NCBI RefSeq assembly: GCF_004364865.1
Contig: NZ_SOAU01000001.1
Location: forward strand, 124,001 to 188,000
Length of the DNA: 64,000 nt
DNA from: Ilumatobacter fluminis
Lineage (GTDB): Bacteria; Actinomycetota; Acidimicrobiia; Acidimicrobiales; Ilumatobacteraceae
Direction of reading: 5' to 3'
Positions within the stretch are counted from its first letter, which is position 1. Every line of letters begins with the position of its first letter. A program made the translations under genes and the position numbers. Below the pieces are notes generated by a model. The model saw only the letters and a list, made by a program, of their open reading frames with translations, ran no database searches and was not told the origin of the DNA. Below, piece by piece: positions 32,135 to 42,300 of this stretch.

Positions 32135-34689
32135 GTTCGGTGCCAAACATTCAGGCGTTCTTGAATCGGATGTCGAACGGTCACGACGCGCCGGCGGCCG
32201 ATCGAGTCTGTTTGGCGCTGCAAAGCGCAATGCTGGGCCAGGGGCTCTCTGACGCTGCCGTGCTCATTCGTCAGGCGCTACGAGTCGACGATGTCCGGCG
32301 AGGTGTGTCAGGACCGTCAAGTGAAGGCGAACACACTCGAGCTTGGCTCGATGTCCCCCGGGGTGCGGGGGCATTGGACAGGGTCCCTTGGCACCTGTTT
32401 GGCTTGGAGGTCGGCGACCAGGGAACCCACGTTCGGGTTCGTGCTCGGCCCTGGGTGCCGGACTGGATTGACCTCGGTCGAGAGTCCGCCGTCGACCGCG
32501 ACGTTTCCGACACGCGTGTCGTGCGGCGCGAGGAATCTGTCCGGGGTGACCCTTTCCTGAGCATGATCGACGAGGAGTTCAGGACGTATCGGACCCCGGG
32601 GCAGCGGACGGCTGTTAGGAGTGCGCTGTTGGCGGAACCCGGGAGCACGCTCGTTGTGAATCTTCCGACAGGCGGCGGAAAGACACTTGCCATGCTCGCC
32701 CCCGCAGTTCTTCAGCCCGCCGACGGTTCGACATCGATTGTGGTCGTCCCAACTGTTGCACTCGCCCTCGATCAGGAGAGACGCTACGCGAACCAGCATC
32801 CGGGTTCGCCCCCAACGGCCTACCACGGCGAACTCTCGCCAAGTGAAAAGTCCGAGTTCGTGCGACGGATCTCGATCGGCGCACAACCGGTGGTCTTCAC
32901 GAACCCCGAGGCAGTTGTCACGGCTCTCTCCCGGCCGCTCACGGATGTGGCAGCGGGAGGAAGATTGAGGCTTCTGGCCGTCGACGAAGCTCACGTGGTG
33001 AGTAGTTGGGGTGACGGATTCCGTCCGAACTTCCATGCACTCGCAGGGTTTCGGACCCATCTACTTCGCGAGAGTGTGCGAGCCGGGCATGAGCCGTTCA
33101 GAACGATTCTCGCAAGTGCAACCTTGACAGAAGACACGCTCAAGCTCCTACAGGCTCTCTTTGGGGCACCGGGCCCTTTCGACCATATCGGTGCTCCGAT
33201 GGTGCGACCGGAGCCGACGTTCTGGGCTACTCCTGTCGCCAGCAGCGACGTACGTGACGAGCGACTCTTGGAGACGCTGCGCCATTTGCCGAGGCCCGCC
33301 ATTGTGTACACGACACTTCGCGATGAACGTACTGCTCGACCCGACACGTTGACTCCGGATCGTCTCAGTCGCCTTGCGGCGACGGGTGGATTTAGACGGT
33401 TCGCAGTGGTTGATGGAGCCTCTTCAACCAGCAAGAGGGAACATGTGCTGGGCGCGCTCCGAGACACGCCAGATGCTCCGGCGTCGGTGGATCTGGTGTT
33501 TGCCACCTCGGCCTTCGGACTTGGCATCGATGTGCCGGACATCAAGACGGTCGTCCACGCCTGTGTTCCAGAGGGGCTCGACCGCTACTACCAGGAAGTT
33601 GGAAGGGCCGGTCGTGACGGAAGGCCTTCCATCTCCATCGTGCTCCCGACGAGCGGTGACATGGACGTGGCGTCGAGTCTGGCGTCCCCCCGCTACATCA
33701 CGGCGGATCGCGCACGGGATCGCTGGAATGCGATGATTCGAAGCGCAGAGTTCCTAGAGGGAGGTTTGGTGCGCTTGCCCCTGACGGCGGTGCCCACTGA
33801 CCTCGACGCCCACACGGACTACAACGAACGATGGAACCTCTTCACAGTAAGCCTATTGGCTCGCGCTGGAGCGCTCTCCTGGGACTTCAGCCTTGCTGGG
33901 CATTCGGCGGAGCCAGAACAGATGCGTGACGATCGCGGCTGGCTCACGGTGCGACTCCTACGTGGCGACCATCAAGCCGAGTCCTTCTGGAGTGGGGTCG
34001 TCGAACCTGTGCGCTCGGCCTCGGCCGAGCGAGGTGGCGAGGGCCTGCAAGCGCTGAAATCGGCCATGTCCGGCCGAGACTGTGCAGGTGCGCTCATCGC
34101 TCAGCACTACACGCTGCAGAGTCCGGACTTTGCGACCGTGTGCCTCCCGAGTTGCGGCGGTTGCGGATACTGCCGAGCGTCCGGTCGAGGCCGCTGGTCG
34201 TCGCCGTCGCCGCGCCCAAAGGGAATCGAGCTTCATCGAGATATGCAGGCCTCAAAGCTCTACGGCCTTGCGACGAAAGGTCGGTGGGGGCCGAGGTTGA
34301 TCGTTGGATTGCGATCCGAGGACTGCCACTCTCAGCGCCGTATGCGGCGGGTGGTACGCACGCTGCTAGCGGCAGGCCAGATTCGCCTACTGGTCGTTCC
34401 GCAGTCGGTCGCTGATGCGGCGATGGACTGGCTGCCTGGGCCGAGCGGCAACGAAGCGCCGACCATGCTGATGGAGTTGGAGGATTTCGATCCTGTCAGC
34501 GAGGTTGGGGTGCCAACGCTCGCGTTCATCCCGGAAGGGGTCGACCCAAGTCTGCTGCTCGAGGGCAGTTCGCGCTCAAGCCTGGTTGTCGTTCTTGTAC
34601 CCGACGAGTTGTGCTCCGGAAAGGACGAGCGACCCGTGATGGACATGGACGCGGCCTACCGCATTGAAGACCTCGAGCAAGTTCTGTAG
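32131..34689 (+). CDS. dpdF: DpdF, RecQ-like DEAH helicase
   Basis: An 852-residue SF2 helicase with a RecQ-like core. Walker A is PTGGGKT (about residues 179-185), motif II is AVDEAHVVSSWG (about 284-295), motif III is ILASATL, and VFATSAFGLGIDVPDIKTVVHACVPEGLDRYYQEVGRAGRDGRPS covers motifs IV-VI. A Cys cluster CLPSCGGCGYC near residue 671 resembles the RecQ zinc domain. It starts at the ATG of ATGA that overlaps the dpdE stop. Together with DpdE and DpdJ it gives three helicases in the restriction arm. Confidence 0.87.
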   Translation: MSSVPNIQAFLNRMSNGHDAPAADRVCLALQSAMLGQGLSDAAVLIRQALRVDDVRRGVSGPSSEGEHTRAWLDVPRGAGALDRVPWHLFGLEVGDQGTHVRVRARPWVPDWIDLGRESAVDRDVSDTRVVRREESVRGDPFLSMIDEEFRTYRTPGQRTAVRSALLAEPGSTLVVNLPTGGGKTLAMLAPAVLQPADGSTSIVVVPTVALALDQERRYANQHPGSPPTAYHGELSPSEKSEFVRRISIGAQPVVFTNPEAVVTALSRPLTDVAAGGRLRLLAVDEAHVVSSWGDGFRPNFHALAGFRTHLLRESVRAGHEPFRTILASATLTEDTLKLLQALFGAPGPFDHIGAPMVRPEPTFWATPVASSDVRDERLLETLRHLPRPAIVYTTLRDERTARPDTLTPDRLSRLAATGGFRRFAVVDGASSTSKREHVLGALRDTPDAPASVDLVFATSAFGLGIDVPDIKTVVHACVPEGLDRYYQEVGRAGRDGRPSISIVLPTSGDMDVASSLASPRYITADRARDRWNAMIRSAEFLEGGLVRLPLTAVPTDLDAHTDYNERWNLFTVSLLARAGALSWDFSLAGHSAEPEQMRDDRGWLTVRLLRGDHQAESFWSGVVEPVRSASAERGGEGLQALKSAMSGRDCAGALIAQHYTLQSPDFATVCLPSCGGCGYCRASGRGRWSSPSPRPKGIELHRDMQASKLYGLATKGRWGPRLIVGLRSEDCHSQRRMRRVVRTLLAAGQIRLLVVPQSVADAAMDWLPGPSGNEAPTMLMELEDFDPVSEVGVPTLAFIPEGVDPSLLLEGSSRSSLVVVLVPDELCSGKDERPVMDMDAAYRIEDLEQVL

Positions 34690-34701
34690 GAGCCCGAAGA
34701 A

Positions 34702-35607
34702 ATGGCACTTCTCAACCCCCCGGAACTCCGGGCGAGCATGATGGCTGTTCTTGCGCTGTACCTCGCGCAGAGCCCAGGGCACAACGACGAGTTTCAGCGC
34801 ACGATTGACGCCGTGTCACCACCGAGTCTTAGCGATGCCCCCGATAAACATCAACTCGACGCTGTCAAGAACCTCACGAGCATGATCGAACTAGGCCTAG
34901 CCAGTCGTGACGGCGACCGTGTCCATTTGTCGCCAGAGGCGACGAAGGCAGCACGAAAGGGGCACGCAGCGATCGGCCGTGTGATTCGAGGGAGAGTGCT
35001 CGCACCCGAGTTGAATAGCGCCCCCTGGGGGAGCCAGGAAGGCGCTCGAGATTTGACCAACGCATTGGCATGGTTTCTGAGTTTCGGTCCCGCTGCTGCG
35101 CCCGCCCGAATGGAGGGGGAGACGCCGAACGCGAGGGATCTGCAGGAGGCCGACTTCGGACGTCGCCAAGGGAGTGGCGACGATGGTGGAAGTTGGCCGA
35201 TCTCGAACGGGACGAGGTGGACAGCGTTTCAGCGCTGGGCGTGTTCGCTTGGCTTTGCCTGGCGTTCCCCGTCGGGCCGACTCATCCCAGATCCGACGCC
35301 GGCTTTGCGCGACTCGCTGAATGATGTCTTCGGTAGCTCGAGCCATCTTGAGGCCCGTGCATTTGTTGAAAGAGTCGCCGCTCATCTGCCGGTGCTGGAG
35401 ACCGGGAGTTGCCGTCTACTCGTCGAAGAGAACTGGAATCGTGCAGAGGACCAATCTGGCGACCTGAGCGTGCCAACCTCGGACGCGCTTCGACGACTTG
35501 AGGCGAGCGGTGCACTCGTGTTCGAGGACCGTGACGACTCCCCGAGAGTCCTCCGAGACGACGGCACAACTTTCTCGCACGTGGCTCGGGGACGGCAGGT
35601 CCGATGA
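34702..35607 (+). CDS. dpdG: DpdG family protein
   Basis: A 301-residue protein with no catalytic motif. The N-terminal ~90 residues look like winged-helix units (LKNLTSMIELGLASRDGD-type pattern), as do later segments (DALRRLEASGALVFEDRDDSPRVLRDDG). The name rests on size, position between dpdF and dpdH, and overall look, as is standard in dpd islands. It starts 12 bases after dpdF, with AGGAG in front of the ATG, and overlaps dpdH by four bases. It is likely a structural or DNA-contacting subunit of the restriction complex. Confidence 0.75.
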   Translation: MALLNPPELRASMMAVLALYLAQSPGHNDEFQRTIDAVSPPSLSDAPDKHQLDAVKNLTSMIELGLASRDGDRVHLSPEATKAARKGHAAIGRVIRGRVLAPELNSAPWGSQEGARDLTNALAWFLSFGPAAAPARMEGETPNARDLQEADFGRRQGSGDDGGSWPISNGTRWTAFQRWACSLGFAWRSPSGRLIPDPTPALRDSLNDVFGSSSHLEARAFVERVAAHLPVLETGSCRLLVEENWNRAEDQSGDLSVPTSDALRRLEASGALVFEDRDDSPRVLRDDGTTFSHVARGRQVR

Positions 35608-38603
35608 TGGAGATGAGGCGGTACGTCTGCTGGCAAGACGAGGCGGTGTTGGCTGCGACCCCCCGTGACGCGGCGTCGCTCGACCCAGAGCATTTTCAGG
35701 CGGTTCACCACCCGTTGCGGCTCCGACGCCGCCCACTCGGTACTCGAAGTGGCGGGCGTTGGGTTGAAGAACGCGAGATCGTGGAGGTGCTGTCTGGGGC
35801 GCTTAGGCCAGACGGCTACTTGCTTGTGCCGGTGGTCGGTGGGTCGGGTACCGGAAAGTCGCACCTCGTCCGCTGGGTCTTCGAACACACGAGAGCCCGC
35901 GACGGATGGGAGACCCGCTATCTAGCGAAGAACCGGACGAGTCTTCGTCGAGTTATCGAGATCGTGATCGAGGGGCTCGAAGGCCACGCCATCGACGACG
36001 CCCGCGAGGCCTTGACTGCTGCGCCGGCCCAAAACGAATCCGAGCAAGTTCTTGGACAGCGCTTGCTCGACGAGTTGGCCATCATCACCTCTGAAGAGTC
36101 GCGGGAAGACAACACCGGCGATGAACGGTCAGGAATGATGCTGGCCAAACTCGAGCGTGAACTGCCCGACATCCTGCGAGATCCGGTCGTGCGTCGTCGG
36201 CTCACCCGGGAAGGGGCTGTGATCCCGCGGCTCGTTGGCCTTGCACATCGCGGCCGGCGAGACGGTGACGGCCTCGACGACGACGCGATGCGTGTCGTGG
36301 AGAGCGACTTGCCGCTTGCGTTCGAAGAGATCGGACAAGCAAGCGGCGGGGCTCAGAGGCTGCTGACTCAGATGGCATCCCATGGTGAACTGAGGAAGAC
36401 CGCCGTCCGACTAATCAACGAAGCGCTACCAGTTGCGGTGAAGCGTGTCTTCGTCAGCGGTCAGGTCGATCTCATCGAGGTCTTTCGCGAGGTCCGTCGT
36501 GCCTTGCTCGCCGAAGGCAAGGAACTCGTGCTCTTCATCGAGGACCTCACCGTGTTGCACGGGGTCGAACGCGAGTTCCTTGACGCAATCGTGGAACCGG
36601 CGCGATCACCAGATGGTGAGCTGTGTCCTCTGCGCGTCCTGTTCGCGGTGACGGAAGGCCACTTCGACGGACTCGACACGGTGAGAACAAGATGCGACGA
36701 TGCCTATTGGCTCGACGCTACGTACGGTGCTGGCGGGGTTGACGAGGCCGAAGCGAGGTCGTTCGTCGCCCGGTACCTGAATGCAACACGTCTTCAGCCC
36801 GAGTTCCTGCAGGATCGGTGGGTGTCGCGATCTGGAGCCACATGGCTACCCAATGCGTGCGACGGCTGCCACCATCAAACGGAGTGCCACGCCACCTTTG
36901 GTGCCAGTACTGAGGGGTACGGCCTGTATCCGTTCAACGAAGCCGCCGTTGACCGCTTTACGGCGGCCCTCTCCTCTGATCGCTTTGATCCTCGGGAAGT
37001 TGTACGGGAACTTATTAATCGCTTCTTATTGATCGCTGGCGCAGAGGTCCAGCGGGATGCGTTCCCGTCTGATGAGCTTGTCGCGCCGTTCAACCACCGC
37101 AGCGAGTCGATCGACCCAGTCGTCGAGACCGACATACGCGCGAAGCGCCCAGTGGATGCAAGCCGCACGGTGAACACGATGCGGTACTGGTCTCCCTGGC
37201 CGCAGTTGGTGTCAGACGACGTGCTCGGGGCTTTCGGGATCTCTGCCCTAGAGGGACTCGCCAACCAGCACCCCATCTCCACACCATCGAAGCCCCGGGC
37301 CGGCCGCCCGAACGAGGAGCCACCTGGTTCGTCGCCGAGCGACAACGTTGCCGAGCGACTGAGCGCGCCCTGGTCGGCGGTGTTTGTGGAGCTAGCTCAA
37401 TGGGTGGGCAGCAATCGCGATCTCAGTATGAAGGCGACCAATGAGGTGAGGAAACTCGTCCACAAGATCGTGATGCAGAATCTCGACTGGAGCGTCCTTC
37501 CTGTCAGCCTCGGCGCCGCGTTCGACGATCAAAAACGCTTCGACCGTGAGCGTCACATACGGGTTGAGGGCTCAGTGACAGACCAGACACACGGCGACGC
37601 TCTGATCTCTATTCGACGTAGTGCGGAAGCGGCAACAGCCCTACAGGGGCTCATCCTGCTCCAAGAACTGCCTGGCGACAGTGGCTACGCGCGAGCGGGG
37701 AACTATCGGTGGCTGGCCGCCCAATTCACCGAACGCTGGACGCAGTCTGTCGCGGATAGGTTGAGTGAGAGCGCTAGTCCGGGTGCTCAGCGAGCGGTTG
37801 AAGGCCTCCTCGTCAGCGCCATGGCTTGCGGCGCTTGCGAGAGCGCCAAGCGGCCAGTTGATTACCTTCTTGGTCTGTTTGAGGTTCGACCGGCCTCCGC
37901 AGCCGACGGTCGGTCAGACGAGTGGCGTCGACTTGTTGAACAGGCCGAGACGACCCATCGAAGGCTTCGACCGATCGTCGAAGCCCATTTTGCTGAAGCA
38001 CGCGGCTCCGGCGGGGCAAGGGCGGTCCGGGCTGACCAACTGCTCGTTATCATTCAGCAGTTCGTCGCTCGATGGTCGATGGAATCGGAAGATGCCGCCA
38101 TCGACCGTTTCATGCGACAGGTCCAGCCAGCCGTGAACCGTGAGTGGATGCTGCTTTCCGACTCAACGTCTCGCGCTACTGACGCAATCGATCTAGGCAG
38201 GCCTTGGGCCGAGCAGTTCGACCGAGTCCTCGATTTGGTCGAGACGGCGCACAAGGCGGGACGCCTGACGGACTATGACGCCGTTCGTGACCTTCGAGCG
38301 TTCGCCGATCTGTTCGATGAAGACACTCGCCAATCGATCAAGACAGCCGAGCGCCTTACCCGTGACGATGAAGGCCTCGACCACCAACTCCGAGCGGTGG
38401 CCAGCGCCCTCCCCGAGACGATGTACCTCGTCGGACGATATGTCGAGAGGGCGGAACGAGCGCTCGAATCCATCGCGGAGGACTTGGGTGAACGGCCCGC
38501 CGGCGGAGTCGCTGGAGAAGATGAGAGTCTGCAGACGGTTGCGGCCGACGTTCTTGAGGGTCTGAACAACCTGACTGCAGCGATCGAGGCGGCAACAACA
38601 TGA
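35604..38603 (+). CDS. dpdH: DpdH, large P-loop ATPase
   Basis: A 999-residue ATPase. Walker A is VVGGSGTGKSHL (GGSGTGKS at residues 79-86) and Walker B is LVLFIEDLTVLHG (near residue 309), followed by ILFAVTEGHFDGLD-like sensor sequence. A Cys/His cluster CDGCHHQTEC lies near residue 420. The C-terminal ~400 residues are helical. The layout is that of large STAND/AAA-like ATPases found in defence systems. Neighbours dpdG and dpdI overlap it by four bases each. It probably uses ATP to control or assemble the restriction complex; the exact activity is unknown. Confidence 0.85.
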   Translation: MMEMRRYVCWQDEAVLAATPRDAASLDPEHFQAVHHPLRLRRRPLGTRSGGRWVEEREIVEVLSGALRPDGYLLVPVVGGSGTGKSHLVRWVFEHTRARDGWETRYLAKNRTSLRRVIEIVIEGLEGHAIDDAREALTAAPAQNESEQVLGQRLLDELAIITSEESREDNTGDERSGMMLAKLERELPDILRDPVVRRRLTREGAVIPRLVGLAHRGRRDGDGLDDDAMRVVESDLPLAFEEIGQASGGAQRLLTQMASHGELRKTAVRLINEALPVAVKRVFVSGQVDLIEVFREVRRALLAEGKELVLFIEDLTVLHGVEREFLDAIVEPARSPDGELCPLRVLFAVTEGHFDGLDTVRTRCDDAYWLDATYGAGGVDEAEARSFVARYLNATRLQPEFLQDRWVSRSGATWLPNACDGCHHQTECHATFGASTEGYGLYPFNEAAVDRFTAALSSDRFDPREVVRELINRFLLIAGAEVQRDAFPSDELVAPFNHRSESIDPVVETDIRAKRPVDASRTVNTMRYWSPWPQLVSDDVLGAFGISALEGLANQHPISTPSKPRAGRPNEEPPGSSPSDNVAERLSAPWSAVFVELAQWVGSNRDLSMKATNEVRKLVHKIVMQNLDWSVLPVSLGAAFDDQKRFDRERHIRVEGSVTDQTHGDALISIRRSAEAATALQGLILLQELPGDSGYARAGNYRWLAAQFTERWTQSVADRLSESASPGAQRAVEGLLVSAMACGACESAKRPVDYLLGLFEVRPASAADGRSDEWRRLVEQAETTHRRLRPIVEAHFAEARGSGGARAVRADQLLVIIQQFVARWSMESEDAAIDRFMRQVQPAVNREWMLLSDSTSRATDAIDLGRPWAEQFDRVLDLVETAHKAGRLTDYDAVRDLRAFADLFDEDTRQSIKTAERLTRDDEGLDHQLRAVASALPETMYLVGRYVERAERALESIAEDLGERPAGGVAGEDESLQTVAADVLEGLNNLTAAIEAATT

Positions 38604-39337
38604 CGCTGTACGACAGAGCGACGGAGCTTCGAGTTCGCTTGGACGCTGCCAACGAAGCTGACGTCGGCGACGAGTTGCTCACCCGAGGGAAGAGCATCCG
38701 GGACCAGCTTTCTGCCGCATCTGAGTACCTTGCTGAAGTGAAGGCATACCGTGAGACCGTCGGCCAAGCGGGTGCTCCGAAGATTGATCCGAAGCGTCTG
38801 CGACAGTCGATCGGCGGATTTCGCGGGGCGCTCGCGAAGAGCGGCCCCCGCGCGTTTCAACAGCAATCAGCTACGACCTTGCTTGAGGTCATCGGGGCGG
38901 AGACGAAACGACTCGACCGGTTTGTTGCCTCAAGCTGGAACGCGCAGTTTGATCAAGCCAAGGCTTCCCTAGAGCGCGTGAAGGAAGGTCAGTTGAATGG
39001 ATCCATCGATCTTCGCACCAGAGCGAGGATGTGCGCCGCGCGGATCTCGACCCTACGCAGCCTCGATCCGATTCGTGAGCGCGCCGAACTCGAAAACCGT
39101 CTCGGCGGCAAGGGCTTAGCTGCTTGTCTCGAGCGTGTCGAGCAACTGATCCATGAACTGAACGAAGCGATTAAGGCAATCGACGATGAGCAGGCAGCTA
39201 TGACCCCGGAGGTTCGGCAAGTGTTGAACCGCTCATCTTCAGCAGCGGGGCTCCCGCTCGCCGAAATCACGGCAGATGATTTGGCCGCCCTTCGGGCCGC
39301 AGGTGTCATCGATGACCTTGTGGTGCGCCGATCGTGA
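38600..39337 (+). CDS. dpdI: DpdI, helical small subunit (by position)
   Basis: A 245-residue, mostly helical protein with no enzyme motif. Heptad-like stretches run through residues 25-100 and 150-205 (LEVIGAETKRLDRF, ACLERVEQLIHELNEAIKAIDDEQAAM). The C-terminus (LPLAEITADDLAALRAAGVIDDLVVRRS) looks like a small capping domain. It is assigned as DpdI because it lies between the DpdH ATPase and the DpdJ helicase, overlapping both by four bases. It may tie the two together. Confidence 0.65.
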   Translation: MTLYDRATELRVRLDAANEADVGDELLTRGKSIRDQLSAASEYLAEVKAYRETVGQAGAPKIDPKRLRQSIGGFRGALAKSGPRAFQQQSATTLLEVIGAETKRLDRFVASSWNAQFDQAKASLERVKEGQLNGSIDLRTRARMCAARISTLRSLDPIRERAELENRLGGKGLAACLERVEQLIHELNEAIKAIDDEQAAMTPEVRQVLNRSSSAAGLPLAEITADDLAALRAAGVIDDLVVRRS

Positions 39338-42300
39338 GGGACGACGATCTCTTTAGCCTGCTTGGTCAACTCGAGGCACGTGAGCTGCCGCTTCTCAGCT
39401 GGGGCGTGACAAACGGCTCTTTCGGCGAGGATGAGATCATCGAAGTGCTGGAGTCGCTTCAGCCTGGCGATGACCCAGAGATGCTGCTCGACGAACTGGT
39501 CGCTGCAGGGCTGGTGCACGAACGGGGTCTGCGCGGCAGCGAGTTCCGGACTCGCATGGCCGAAACGGTACGTCTCGCTCGTCATCTGCGCCAATGGTTC
39601 CACGGGCCCCGGAGCGACTGGCGTACAGCCAAGACGCTCGTGTCTGATATGCGCTTCTTGGCGCGGCATCGCAGCGTGCCTGAGCGCAATGTTACGTCGG
39701 GCGACTTGAGCGAGCGGCTCGGTGCGTTGCTCGGTGACGATTGGACGTCGGCTCATCAAAGCTCGATCGAAGCGGTCCTACGTGGACGATCCGTGTCGCA
39801 GTTCCAGGCCAGGGCGTCAGAACAGCTTCTGGGATCGGTGGGTGCCGGGGGCGGCACATGCGTGACGGCCGGTACCGGGGCGGGCAAGACGTTGGCCTTC
39901 TATCTGCCGGCTTTGGTGCATACTCTGAGCGTCCCGGGTAGTCCTGGAGTGCCGAGGATCGTGGCGATCTACCCGCGGGTCGAACTGCTTCGCGATCAAC
40001 TTGCGTCCCTGTTGACGACGCTCCAAGACTTGGCGAGCCGTGGGGTCGCCTCGCCATCCGTTGGGGTGCTGTACGGAGCCAGCCCGCGAGACCGTGAGGA
40101 TGCCGAAAGGAACCGCCGCCGGGGTTGGCGCCGCTCGCCAAACGGATTGGTCAGTCCAATTGTCTCGTGTCTGAACGAGGACTGCGGTGGCTCCCTCGTT
40201 TGGCCGGACGGGGAACCTGCTGGACGACTGCTGCGCTGCGAGTCGTGTGGTTCTGACGTGACCTCCTTGGTCTTCGATCGCAAGTCCCTGCTGTCGGCGC
40301 CACCCGAGATCGTCTTCACGACGACGGAAATGATCAACCGCAGCCTCGGTGCGCCCCGCATGCGTCGGGTTCTCGTGGGTACACCCTCGGCGGCTCCAGA
40401 CTTCATTCTGCTTGATGAGATCCACACCTACTCGGGTACTCATGGAGCGCAGGTCGCAAATCTTCTTCGAAGGTGGAGAGCCGAGATGTCGGCGCCAAGC
40501 CACGTCGTCGGGCTGTCGGCAACGTTGGCCGACCCGGTCGGCTTCTTCTCTGAGCTGATCGGCGCTGACGCCGGCAACGTCTCAGTTGTCGCACCTGCGG
40601 CCGCAGAGATGCGTCAGACGGGTCGCGAGTATTTCATGGCGCTTCGAGGCGACCCGGCCTCACAAACGTCGTTGTTGTCGACCACGATCCAGACGGCGAT
40701 GCTGATGCGTCGCATGCTTGACCGAGAACCGGGCGTTCCAAGTCGCGGTGCATTTGGGACCAGAGTTTTTGCATTCACCGACAAGTTGGACGTTGCGAAT
40801 CGTCTCCACTCGCAGTTGCAGGACGCCGAGGGTTGGAAGCAGGGCGGCGTAGATCGCAAGCCAGAAGGAAGCCTTGCGTTGCTGCGTGCATCCGGGGACG
40901 AGAACCGCCTTCGCGACGACGTTGGCCAGTTGTGGGACGCGTCCGAGGACATTGGAACTCTGAGTCGCAAAGTCGTCGTCGACCGGACAACGTCGCAAGA
41001 CACGGGGGTGAACCCGAGTAGCGATGTCGTGGTGGCCACAGCGTCGTTGGAGGTTGGCTTTGACGACCCGAATGTGGGCGCAGTGATTCAGCACAAGGCC
41101 CCGCGAGATGCAGCACAGTTCCTGCAGCGGCGAGGGCGCGCTGGTCGTGACCCAAGGATGCGGCCATGGACGACTGTCGTCCTTTCGGACTACGGACGTG
41201 ACCGCCTGTCGTTCCAGTCGTATGAGACTCTCTTCGATCCTCAGATCCCGGCATCTCATCTTCCGGTGAAGAATCGCGTCATTCTGAAGATGCAGGCCAC
41301 TTGGTGGCTGGTTGATCAGTTGACGTATGCCTCAGGAGGCACCCCGCTTCGATCGGTCCTGGAATCGAGTTGGGGCCGCTACCCGGAGCGGCAAGTGGCC
41401 GCAGCGACGGCAGCGCTTGCCGCGGCGACGGACTTCTTGACCGACGAAGGGCTAGGCCGCCTTGAGTCGGGCTTGAAGCGGTCGCTAGCCCTGAGCGACC
41501 TGGACGCCAAAGCAGTCCTCTTTGACCCCCCACGCGCAGTTGTTACATCCGTCCTGCCGACGATCATCCGCCGCCTCGAGGCGGTACTCGGGCGCGACCG
41601 ACTGGGGCGTGAGTTCGTCTGGAACGACCCCCTGACCGACTTCGTGCCGAGTTCGCTGTTCGCCCCGCTTCAGACACCGGAGGTTCGCATTGACCTTCCG
41701 TCGGTTGGGCAGTTTCAGCCCGACCCAGAGGTAGGGCCGATCTCGCAGACCATGCGAGAGTTCGCGCCCGGCCGCGTGAGCTACCGGTTTGCACTTCGGG
41801 GGAAGCGGGAGCGAATGTGGGTGGAACCCCCGGAGTCGAGCGATGCAAAATTCGACCTCGACTCATTCTGCACCGACTTTCTTGTGCTGGAAGCGCCCGA
41901 AGGTGTTGAAGGCGCGGTGTTGCAGCCACGTTCGCTTTCGCTAACGCGCCCAAACGGTCGTGTTCCTGACTCCTCCTACGGTCGGTGGAAGTGGGACTTC
42001 TTCTGGCGGCTGAATGGGACCCCAGTCGAACTGGACGTTCCTGCTCGAAGCCCGTGGGCCACTCGCGTGAGCACGTTGCGGGTGATGACCCACCGGGCAC
42101 TGTCGCCTCTGACTGTTTGGCGAGTTGCACAAGCGGTAGAGATCGAGCGAAACATGGCGGATGAGCCCCAGCGCACTGTCCACCAAGTCCAGTTCGGCGG
42201 ACGCAACGCCGCCGTCGGCTTCAACATGGACGTCGACGCACTCGGGTTCGATCTAGTTCTACCTACCGAGTTGCCAACTGACGGCTCGCCCGCACTGCTC